Assembly: GCA_945827465.1 (NCBI GenBank)
Contig: CALZOH010000167.1
Span: 1-7,116, forward strand
Direction: 5' to 3'
DNA: 7,116 bases
Source of the DNA: an uncultured Prevotellaceae bacterium
GTDB taxonomy: Bacteria; Bacteroidota; Bacteroidia; Bacteroidales; Bacteroidaceae
In this document: in pieces, positions 1 to 6,813 of the stretch
Position numbering within the stretch: position 1 is the first letter of the stretch
Layout: every line of letters starts with the position of its first letter
Notes under the pieces: model-generated
The model's database searches: none
Told to the model about the DNA's origin: nothing
What the model saw: the letters and a program-made list of their open reading frames with translations, nothing else
Made by a program: the position numbers and the translations under genes

Positions 1-2120
1 TTCAGGAAAGGATTTCCCAATTGTATGTTCAGCGGGTCGACGTCGTCGGTCAGATTCAGACGATACACTAATGACGGAGCGGTGGTATTCTGACTGTAAC
101 AGATTCGATAGTCCGTATGCTTTTCCCAGTCTGATAGTTGCAATTGAACGTAAGGATTAAAGAAACGGGTGGTACGATTTGAGACAGCATCCAATGTGCC
201 TCTTTGATAGAATAGTTTGGTGTGATCTATGTTAAGAGGCATATTGATGTAAATGAATATGACATGCCTTTGATTGTTCAAATGTATTTCTCCATCTACT
301 TTTGCTGAAAATTCCACCGTATTGTTATAGGTACTGCTGTAATAACTGTTCCTGGCATCAATGGCCAATTGCAGGGAGTCCCGTGTGGAAGGCAGTTCCT
401 TCAAAGCACGTTCATCTTGAATACCCCATTGTTCCAAATCGTGCAGATTAAACAGCGAACGGTCTGAAGATTGGTATTGATGACTATAACTGACATTACC
501 TCCAAGACCGACATTGATGGGTAATCTGTAGATATAATTAACGCTTCCCGTCAGGTTATAGTTTTCCATAGGTGTTGTGCCATAAAGATGTTGATAGGTA
601 TTGTCTGCACTTGCTGCGTTTGCTTCCTGCGCTGGGTAGTCTATGCGTCTTTGTTGATAATTGGTTGTATTTTCTTTGTTGTAACTCCAATTAAAAGAAG
701 GAGAAAGAACATGTTGAACTCCATCGGTTACATATCTCATAGAACTATTTCCGCCGGCATTCAATTGATACCCTCTTTGGTAGGACGAAGATTGGGTGCG
801 ATTCAGCAAGTGTGCGAACCATTGGCTTTCGGAGGTAGCGTCAATCAGTTTGTTGAGGTCCCATCCGTTTCCTAAACTGTCGAACGGGAGGTCTTGTTCT
901 ACGGCTCGTATCAGTTCACTGCTGTTAAAAGTTCGATAACTCAAATTGGCAGTATGATTCGTATAGAAAGGACTTGACAAACTGTTTTTGTTTCCGAATC
1001 GCTGTTTCCATTCGTTGGCCGTCTTCCATTGTGTGTTGTGTGAAAGTTGTTCGTTCATCATGCGCTGATACATAGTATTGCTGGGCAGGAAGGTGGTATT
1101 GGTTTGTTCCATCGAAATATTGGGCCGTGAGTGCTTGACTTCGTTGGAGGTGTTGAACGACCACATCTCCATGTTGTCTTCCACGAACAGATCGATACCG
1201 CCTTTCAGCGTTCTTTCTTGTCCGGCCAATACGTCTTGAGGCTCCCAGTCGCCCGTTTGTCCCGGCTTTTGCGAATCGTTTACGTTGTTGATATTTCCGT
1301 AGAGACTCAGGCGCGAATGGTCGGTGAACCGCAGGCCAAACAAACGACCTAAGTAGCGATCGTTGGTACCGCCGGCCAGTTCCGTATTGGCTATCCATCC
1401 TTGCACGTATTGTTTTTTGAGAATCACATCCATTGTGTAAGGCTTTTTTACTGTCTTCGGTTGGAACGGGTCATCACGTTCGTACACTTTGACGTCTTTC
1501 ACCATATACGATGGCAGGTTTTCCAGTAATATCAATCTATCATTACGAAAGAAATTCTTTCCGTTGAGGAAGAGTTCATCCACTTTACGACCATTTACAA
1601 AGATCTCTCCGTTTCGTTTAAGTTCCACGCCGGGTAGTTCGTTAATCAGTGCTTCGAGCATACTGCCTTCGACCAAGTTGAAAGCATCGGCATTGAACAC
1701 CAACGTGTCGCCTTTGTGGTAGAGTTTGATACGGCTACTCTGTACCTTAGCTTCGTTCAAAGTATAAATCTTGTGTTGAGGTTTGGGAGTGAGATAAATG
1801 AGATCAAGCCACTTGCTGAATTTTTTCATCTCAAATGAACATTCTTTGGTTTCATAGTCTTTGTGAATGCAGATGCAAGAATACTTTCCGGGTAGAACGT
1901 TTTGAAAATTAAACAATGCTCTCATTTTATGATTCACTTTCATGTAATGACTATAGGTAGAATCAATTTTAACGCCATCCTTTACCAAGTAGACTTTAAC
2001 ACTATCAATGGGAGTGTTTAATACATAGTGTAATGTTAGGCCATATACAGTTTCACCTTCAGCATGTGCACATGCAAATGCTATCATGAACGATATGATA
2101 TAGCATAGAGTTTTTTTCAT
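1..2120 (-). CDS. Outer-membrane beta-barrel protein of the TonB-dependent receptor type, partial (3' end outside window)
   Basis: I translated this frame by hand from the ATG at 2120-2118. It stays open for 706 complete codons and runs off the left edge, so the C-terminus is missing. The N-terminus (MKKTLCYIISFMIAFACAHA, then EGE) is a typical signal peptide with an AHA cleavage site. About 100 residues follow that resemble the carboxypeptidase-regulatory-like domain found at the start of Bacteroidetes receptors. Next comes a plug-like segment (GDTLVFNADAF, EALINELPGVEL, then GEIFVNGRKVDELFLNGKNF and YMVKDVKVYE). The rest is Asn/Ser/Tyr-rich beta-barrel sequence. The last visible residues, DDVDPLNIQLGNPFL, match a segment common in the C-terminal third of these barrels. 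The protein acts in the outer membrane. As the last visible gene of a peptide-modification operon it may export, receive or import the product, but that role is inferred. Full family members are usually 800-950 residues. No frameshift was found. Confidence 0.9.
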   Translation of the reverse strand, partial: MKKTLCYIISFMIAFACAHAEGETVYGLTLHYVLNTPIDSVKVYLVKDGVKIDSTYSHYMKVNHKMRALFNFQNVLPGKYSCICIHKDYETKECSFEMKKFSKWLDLIYLTPKPQHKIYTLNEAKVQSSRIKLYHKGDTLVFNADAFNLVEGSMLEALINELPGVELKRNGEIFVNGRKVDELFLNGKNFFRNDRLILLENLPSYMVKDVKVYERDDPFQPKTVKKPYTMDVILKKQYVQGWIANTELAGGTNDRYLGRLFGLRFTDHSRLSLYGNINNVNDSQKPGQTGDWEPQDVLAGQERTLKGGIDLFVEDNMEMWSFNTSNEVKHSRPNISMEQTNTTFLPSNTMYQRMMNEQLSHNTQWKTANEWKQRFGNKNSLSSPFYTNHTANLSYRTFNSSELIRAVEQDLPFDSLGNGWDLNKLIDATSESQWFAHLLNRTQSSSYQRGYQLNAGGNSSMRYVTDGVQHVLSPSFNWSYNKENTTNYQQRRIDYPAQEANAASADNTYQHLYGTTPMENYNLTGSVNYIYRLPINVGLGGNVSYSHQYQSSDRSLFNLHDLEQWGIQDERALKELPSTRDSLQLAIDARNSYYSSTYNNTVEFSAKVDGEIHLNNQRHVIFIYINMPLNIDHTKLFYQRGTLDAVSNRTTRFFNPYVQLQLSDWEKHTDYRICYSQNTTAPSLVYRLNLTDDVDPLNIQLGNPFL

Positions 2121-2147
2121 ACGCTTTGAATGTTATTATTTATTAAT

Positions 2148-2180
2148 AGTAGTCTGCACAATGTTCACGTGCAGACTACT
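2148..2180 (-). terminator. 12-bp hairpin between peptide and barrel genes (attenuator or mRNA-stabilising stem)
   Basis: A perfect 12-bp inverted repeat (AGTAGTCTGCAC and GTGCAGACTACT on the plus strand) encloses a 9-base loop. It lies 16 bases past the stop of the Cys-rich peptide gene and 27 bases before the barrel gene start. In the operon's direction it is followed by an A/T-rich tract without a T-run. It therefore looks like a leaky terminator or a stem protecting the 3' end of the peptide message, not a full stop. Such an element would let the peptide be made in excess of the barrel protein. The hairpin is seen; its effect is inferred. Confidence 0.6.
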
Positions 2181-2196
2181 TTTGGTCCTGAATAAA

Positions 2197-2511
2197 TCAG
2201 AATAACAGACTCGAATTCAAATCAAAGATAGATTTCTGCTTTGTTGAAGTAACCAGCGTGTTTGTACATTTGTTTATGCATCCGGAGTTTCCGCAATTAT
2301 TGTTGGTGCAATCACTATTGTTACAGCTGTCGTTAACACAACTATTCGCACAAATGGGATTTTGGCATGGACAATTTGAATTATTTGCAAAAGTACCTGC
2401 GCCTCCTTCGATGCCGACAAAACCGCCACGAAGATTACCTTCTTGATCCTCTGTGAGAGGAGTCATCTCTAAATCAATGTCTGATAGGATGTCTAATTGA
2501 TAAACTTTCAT
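2197..2511 (-). CDS. Cys/Asn-rich RiPP precursor peptide with double-glycine leader
   Basis: This 104-residue product is the likely substrate of the enzymes encoded just upstream. Residues 1-30 form a leader (MTPLTEDQEGNLRGG) ending in Gly29-Gly30, like the double-glycine leaders of Bacteroidales natural-product precursors that C39-type peptidases cleave. A second GG occurs at 36-37. The remainder holds nine Cys (47, 49, 54, 58, 63, 68, 73, 78, 82). From Cys58 to Cys78 they fall exactly every five residues. From Cys54 onward every Cys is followed by any residue and then Asn (CxN, seven times). Ser, Thr and Asn fill the gaps, and the last 22 residues are a Cys-free tail. The 83-base A/T-rich gap upstream shows no convincing promoter of its own, so the gene is probably transcribed with the operon. 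The precursor role follows from leader, composition and context; no known peptide is recognised. A metal-binding Cys-rich protein is the alternative, but the leader argues against it. Confidence 0.82.
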   Translation of the reverse strand: MKVYQLDILSDIDLEMTPLTEDQEGNLRGGFVGIEGGAGTFANNSNCPCQNPICANSCVNDSCNNSDCTNNNCGNSGCINKCTNTLVTSTKQKSIFDLNSSLLF

Positions 2512-2594
2512 GATTGATAATTTTAAAATTAATTGTTTTGTTCTTGATTATTCTCTGTTTTGCAATCCCAGATGAATTGCTTTCTATTTTAGAT

Positions 2595-3908
2595 TTACTT
2601 CTTCTCGGCTTGATGACGATTAAATTGTTCAACATAAAGGTCCTTGATGCGCTGTCGGATGAAGTCCATTTTCTGTTCGTCGTTGTAACCTTTCAGGCAG
2701 CCGCCCTGTTCGGCTTCCAACTTGCTCTGACTGCATCCTCCGTGGCAGAGGGACAATAATATACAAGAACGGCAGACGGCATTTCCGTAGCGGATTTCCT
2801 GTCTCTGTCGATACCTTTCGTTCCAGACGATCTGTCCGTCGGCCGAGAGTGTCCCTTCGCTCTTGGAGGGTGTGAATTCTCTGGCAGTGCATTTGTAGAC
2901 GAGACCGTCATAATTGATTACCAAGGAGTTTTCTTTATCGGCATAACAACGCCCCACTACATGGGATGTCTGCGAAACGACAAAGAATCCGGCTGCTCGA
3001 AACGCCTTCTCCAACTCTCCTAAGGTCTTCTTCAACTGCTCGGGATCGCCTCCGTTGTCCTGCCAGACCCGATAGAACGAAACGTTGCAGAACTTCTTTT
3101 CTTCTTCGGTGAAGACGCCCAGATCGGTCAAGACATCCCAAAAACGTTCCAGGGTTTTGGCTGTGAAGTTGAAGCGAATGCCGACAGCCAACCGGTTTTG
3201 CAGCAAACGCTGTATGTTGTTCAGGGTAGGTCGGTAAGTGGCCGGTTTGCCCTTTCCCCGGTTCTTGACTAAATTGTGGATGAACTCATTCCCGTCAAGC
3301 GTAATCTGGAAGGAAGGATTCCAGGGTTTCAGGTAGCTGATAATGTCCTCCGTGAGCAAGGTGGCATTGGTGGTGAAATGCAGCATGAATGAGATCTCGT
3401 CGTTGAGCAACTCCTTGAGTCTGTCAAGCAGGGGTTTTACTACTTGTTTGAAATAGAGCAAAGGCTCACCTCCAAAGAACGAAAGGGCTATCTTCTTGAA
3501 GCGTTTCGACTCGATTTGCCGTTTGAAGAAGGCCGTAACGGCCTCTATCGTCTCGGGTTTCATGCGGGTGCTTCGGTTGTGCTCTTCATAACAATACCAG
3601 CAGCGCAGATTGCAATTCATTGTGGGGTTGATGGTGACGAGGAGTTCCTCGCTTTCGGTATCCTCCTTTTTCCAGGCGTCGAGAATGGTCGCCGTCTCGT
3701 CCGTCTCGTCATCGACGATCAATTCCTTTTCCAAGAGATAATGGTAGAAATCGGGCACCGTTTTTTCCAAACGCTCGGTCTCGGTGGGGTGTTCGGCATA
3801 AAGACGGGCCAGCCGTTCATCAGTCTGGATCATGACGTCCGTTCGGCAATTGTATATGATCCGGTGCTTCCCTGCCGGGAAGATAACGCTGTACTTACTC
3901 GTTTTCAT
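2595..3908 (-). CDS. Radical SAM/SPASM peptide maturase
   Basis: This 437-residue cytoplasmic enzyme should cleave S-adenosylmethionine reductively and modify the Cys-rich peptide, plausibly by thioether or other Cys-centred cross-links. Residues 1-90 (SKYSVIF..., RIIYN) resemble the leader-binding N-terminal region of Bacteroidetes peptide maturases. The radical SAM core starts with C99-x3-C103-x2-C106, the ligands of the first 4Fe-4S cluster. It continues with FFGGEP (144-149), involved in SAM binding, and ITLDG (202-206). The SPASM region holds C321 and C340, then C379-x2-C382-x5-C388-x3-C392 and C404, which indicates auxiliary iron-sulfur clusters. In the usual CX9-15GX4C part, C340 and G352 are present but the final Cys position is Asp357, so the first auxiliary cluster may be ligated differently. 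The gene starts 5 bases after the glycosyltransferase stop, implying translational coupling, and lies 83 bases before the peptide gene. The exact reaction cannot be read from the sequence. Confidence 0.92.
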   Translation of the reverse strand: MKTSKYSVIFPAGKHRIIYNCRTDVMIQTDERLARLYAEHPTETERLEKTVPDFYHYLLEKELIVDDETDETATILDAWKKEDTESEELLVTINPTMNCNLRCWYCYEEHNRSTRMKPETIEAVTAFFKRQIESKRFKKIALSFFGGEPLLYFKQVVKPLLDRLKELLNDEISFMLHFTTNATLLTEDIISYLKPWNPSFQITLDGNEFIHNLVKNRGKGKPATYRPTLNNIQRLLQNRLAVGIRFNFTAKTLERFWDVLTDLGVFTEEEKKFCNVSFYRVWQDNGGDPEQLKKTLGELEKAFRAAGFFVVSQTSHVVGRCYADKENSLVINYDGLVYKCTAREFTPSKSEGTLSADGQIVWNERYRQRQEIRYGNAVCRSCILLSLCHGGCSQSKLEAEQGGCLKGYNDEQKMDFIRQRIKDLYVEQFNRHQAEKK

Positions 3909-3913
3909 ATAGC

Positions 3914-6316
3914 TTAGGGATTTGTTTTCGTAGAAACGTAGTTTTCTCTGATTGTTTGTCGGTCCATCAGGTAGAGCACGAAACCCGCCTGTCCCTGCAG
4001 TCCTCTTTTCCTTAATTGGATGTCTTTGGGCAGGAAGATGGGCAGGTCAGTCACATCTTCCAAATGTACGGACAGCATGGCGGTGTCGTTTTGAGCCAGC
4101 CCTTCCAGAAGTTGCAGGGCAAAGGCCAGGGTTCTCCTTTCACAGTTGGGATGTGCCACGATGTTTTGCGCCGCTTCCAACAGGTGTTCCTTGTAGGTGG
4201 CATCGAAAGCATCCGCTGAAATGCCCAGCCGCAAAACGGCATAGGCCAAAACGCCGCCCAGTCCCGTAGCCATCCCTGTATCCAGGAGTCGCAGTACATC
4301 CCATTCCATCACACGGGCGTCGATCTTTTGCAGCGTATCGCCCGGGAGCTCCCGGATGAAATGGTGATGGATCAGATAGCAGAAGGCCCATCCGATGCCG
4401 CACAGTCCGTCGGCCAAGGAGAAAGGCAGACTTCGGTTGTCAACCTCCCCGATAAGAAGCGACAGGAGGTGCGAGGCCGCCTCGTCAGCCGCCCGGTCCT
4501 GATGCCTGCGGGCATAATGGGCCAAGGCAATCATTTCGCCGGCCATGCCGTTGAAGAGTCCTTTGGCGTCGGATGAGGGCGGGAGGACTTCAATCAGTCG
4601 GATGATGTCGGCAATGCGGTCTTGCTCTTCCCGAATGAGCAGCAACTCTTCGTTCAGTACAATGCGGTTGATTTTCCGGATGTAGCCGAAATCATGGACG
4701 CGAAAGAGGGCGCGGTACTCTCGGCGCAATGACTCGATGTCGTGGGCATGGGCCGCCGTCATGACCGAAAGCCGTTTGTAGAGCGAAGGATTGGCCTTGA
4801 TGATGGCCGCCAGGGCTTTTCCCCTTTCGGAAGTGGGGTAAAGCGTGAGGATAATCACCACATAGTTGAAGAGATGAGGCAGGCCGACCAAAAGGTAAGG
4901 GGCTTTATCGCGATAGATGTGACCGATGACCACGTCTTCCACCAGCCGACAACCGCCGCCCTCCATCCAGGCCTTGATACTGATGTAAGGTTCTTCGCTG
5001 CCGTAGTGAATAAGACCCTGCAAACCTTTGAGCCGATTCCAATAGGCTTTGCTGGAACAGTAGCTGGCGCCGAGGACGGCCGGAATCTGCCCTTCCTTCA
5101 AGCAAGATACAATGTTCTTGGTGTTCCATTGGATGCAGGGCGTATAGCCCTTGGTGGTGAAATCCACATAAGCACCGAAGACGCCCATTTCTCCTTTGTC
5201 CTTGACAAGTCCGTTCTTTTGCTTCACGAGCATGCGTGTCTGGCAGCAGAGCAACTGGTTGGGGTTCTTGTCCAACTCTTCGATGATGCGTTCGGGCCAG
5301 TTCGTGTCATAAAAGCGCATGTGGGCATCCAGCAGGATGAAGTAGGGCGTACTGCTGATCTGTACGGCCTTTTCCTTACCGGCCGCTGCCCCTATCCGAT
5401 AGCTGTTGACGAAGTAATGAACGTCGAGTCCTTCCAGGTCGGCTTCGTAGTCGTAACCGTCGTCGGAGTGGTCGTTGATGACGATGATGTCGACCCGATG
5501 ACCGGCCGTTTCGCGAATGGAGCGCACGGTGCGCCCCACTTCTTCCTTCTCGTTGAGAAAGGAAATGACTACACTGAGGCGGTTGCCACTGCGAGGTAGC
5601 GTTCGGTAGTCGGCTTTCACCTCGTCTTCCCGTTGTTTGATCCATCGGGCCATGTCAAGGCGAATCCCTTCTTCGATGTCCTCATCCCCTTGGAGCGAGG
5701 ATGCCCCGCTGTCGGCCTGCCTCTCGGCCATGACCAACTCTTGGTTGCAAAGTAACTTGCCCTTTTTCGCCAGTTCGCAGTAGAAGGCGTAGTCGGCCCA
5801 TTGCCGATGTTCTTCGCGGTAGTGCAGTCCCAGGCACAGCGCGACGGAGCGCCGCAGGATGGTTGTTTCGGGAAAGATGCAGCAGGACTCGAGGAGGGCC
5901 ATGTCGCTGACCTTGGAAGGCACTTTTCTGACGAAGGTACGTGCTCCGTGGAGTTCGACAAAACCTCCGGCCAAGGCCACCTCGGGGTGCAGGTTCATGA
6001 AGCGCAGTTGCCGGCGCAGGCGTCCGGGACTCATGATGCAGTCGGCATTGATTCTCACCACATATTCTCCACGTGCCTCTTCCATCAATCGGTTGAGGGC
6101 CTCGGCATAGCTCCCTGCCGGACCGACGACGCGCAAACGTGCATCATGGAACGTAGCCACCACCTCCATCGTTCCATCATCCGATCCGTAATCGGCGAGC
6201 AACACCTCCTGCTTTCGCGTGAGTTGCGAGAGGATGCTCCCCAGGCAGTCGGCTATGGTCTTCGCCTCGTTACAAACCGGAATGATGATGGAGAGATTCA
6301 TTGTGGAAGTAGGCAT
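3914..6316 (-). CDS. Fusion protein: two GT2-type glycosyltransferase domains plus LanC-like C-terminal region
   Basis: This 800-residue protein has three parts. Residues 7-230 form a family-2 glycosyltransferase domain (LSIIIPVCNEA, ADYGSDDGT at 41-49, INADC at 89-93 in place of a DxD). Residues 247-480 form a second one (LSVVISFLNEKEE, VINDHSDDG, LLDAH with Asp330/His332). Its YGSEE (438-442), GGGCRLVEDVVIGHIYR stretch and DXH motif resemble polypeptide GalNAc-transferases (GT27) and the related galactosyltransferase C-terminal domain. After a helical linker, residues 586-785 contain four GxxxGx(A/C/G)G helix starts (GLFNGMAG, SLADGLCG, GMATGLGG, RGLQGQAG), as in the LanC alpha/alpha toroid. 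The part is short (about 215 residues against about 400), and no Cys-His zinc pair is obvious. The enzyme probably glycosylates the Cys-rich peptide, with the LanC-like part possibly holding it; the substrate is inferred. The start may be Met6 at 6301, which gives the usual MNLSIIIPV beginning. No membrane segment is evident. Confidence 0.85.
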   Translation of the reverse strand: MPTSTMNLSIIIPVCNEAKTIADCLGSILSQLTRKQEVLLADYGSDDGTMEVVATFHDARLRVVGPAGSYAEALNRLMEEARGEYVVRINADCIMSPGRLRRQLRFMNLHPEVALAGGFVELHGARTFVRKVPSKVSDMALLESCCIFPETTILRRSVALCLGLHYREEHRQWADYAFYCELAKKGKLLCNQELVMAERQADSGASSLQGDEDIEEGIRLDMARWIKQREDEVKADYRTLPRSGNRLSVVISFLNEKEEVGRTVRSIRETAGHRVDIIVINDHSDDGYDYEADLEGLDVHYFVNSYRIGAAAGKEKAVQISSTPYFILLDAHMRFYDTNWPERIIEELDKNPNQLLCCQTRMLVKQKNGLVKDKGEMGVFGAYVDFTTKGYTPCIQWNTKNIVSCLKEGQIPAVLGASYCSSKAYWNRLKGLQGLIHYGSEEPYISIKAWMEGGGCRLVEDVVIGHIYRDKAPYLLVGLPHLFNYVVIILTLYPTSERGKALAAIIKANPSLYKRLSVMTAAHAHDIESLRREYRALFRVHDFGYIRKINRIVLNEELLLIREEQDRIADIIRLIEVLPPSSDAKGLFNGMAGEMIALAHYARRHQDRAADEAASHLLSLLIGEVDNRSLPFSLADGLCGIGWAFCYLIHHHFIRELPGDTLQKIDARVMEWDVLRLLDTGMATGLGGVLAYAVLRLGISADAFDATYKEHLLEAAQNIVAHPNCERRTLAFALQLLEGLAQNDTAMLSVHLEDVTDLPIFLPKDIQLRKRGLQGQAGFVLYLMDRQTIRENYVSTKTNP

Positions 6317-6362
6317 TTGTGGGGTGTGAAAACTTAAATCGTGCTAATGACGGATGCTGGGC

Positions 6363-6749
6363 TTAATCCAATTCAATGTCTGCATAGAAGATATAATCCC
6401 CTCTAAGGATTTGCAACTCATACGAACCAACGTAATTCTGTGGAATCTCGATGACGTCAGAGGTGATTTCGGTCTCATAGCAGACTTCATCTTCTTGAAC
6501 CAATCTGAACGTGAGTCCCACACAAGGAGTCACAAAATGAATGGTGCGACCATCAAGGGTTACCGAAGGAATACAGATGATGGATTTCTGAGCATTGTCT
6601 TTGTCTTCTGGATTCTGCTTGTTCTTTTTGGTTTTCAACACAACATCTTCTTCGCCAGATGTCAGATTAATTTGTTGCGCATAATTTGCTCCTACAGATG
6701 AAACGCAGAGTAGAAACGAGGCGCTTAGCAAAATAAATTTATTTATCAT
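6363..6749 (-). CDS. Small secreted protein, DUF3244-like
   Basis: This is the first gene of the operon and encodes 128 residues. The N-terminus (MINKFILLSASFLLCVSSVG, then ANYA and QQ) is a signal peptide with probable cleavage after NYA. No good lipobox is visible, so the mature protein is likely periplasmic or secreted. A Lys/Asp-rich polar stretch (about residues 32-55) is followed by a beta-rich domain (IPSVTLDGRTIHF, then FRLVQEDEVCYE, then GSYELQILRGDYIFYADIELD). The pattern resembles DUF3244 proteins, small immunoglobulin-like secreted proteins common in Bacteroides, whose function is unknown. It has Cys at 59, 76 and 90. The start lies about 26 bases downstream of the predicted transcription start. 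It could be an accessory, immunity or carrier protein for the pathway, or unrelated; nothing in the sequence decides this. Confidence 0.75.
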   Translation of the reverse strand: MINKFILLSASFLLCVSSVGANYAQQINLTSGEEDVVLKTKKNKQNPEDKDNAQKSIICIPSVTLDGRTIHFVTPCVGLTFRLVQEDEVCYETEITSDVIEIPQNYVGSYELQILRGDYIFYADIELD

Positions 6750-6779
6750 GACTCATTTTAATTGATTTTTATTTGCTCG

Positions 6780-6811
6780 CAAAATTATTATGTGTGTTTC
6801 AATTGAGCAAA
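6780..6811 (-). promoter_or_regulatory. Bacteroides-type promoter of the five-gene operon
   Basis: Reading leftward, TTTG (6811-6808) is followed by exactly 20 bases and then TAATTTTG (6787-6780). This is a full match to the Bacteroides primary-sigma consensus TTTG, 19-21 bases, TAnnTTTG. Transcription should start near 6776, giving a short leader of about 26 bases before the ATG at 6749. The -33 element lies 2 bases from the left arm of the inverted repeat, where an activator would be expected to bind. Confidence 0.72.
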
Positions 6812-6813
6812 GA

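Noticed and set aside
925..1398. Minus-strand open frame of 157 codons
   Set aside because: It overlaps the barrel gene in another frame, is Arg/Gln-rich and lacks any motif; the barrel frame is continuous through it.
2041..2120. Lipoprotein signal at the barrel protein N-terminus (AFAC)
   Set aside because: The residues before Cys do not fit a lipobox, and a standard AHA cleavage site follows; secretion by signal peptidase I is more likely.
2512..2594. A separate promoter for the peptide gene
   Set aside because: TAATTTTA resembles a -7 element, but no TTTG lies 19-21 bases upstream of it.
4742..5599. Long plus-strand open frame of 285 codons
   Set aside because: It lies opposite the transferase gene, whose motifs are unmistakable, and its translation shows no recognisable family; it is a shadow of a G+C-rich gene.
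5801..6337. Plus-strand open frame of 178 codons
   Set aside because: It is fully opposite the first glycosyltransferase domain, and its translation looks unlike a real protein.
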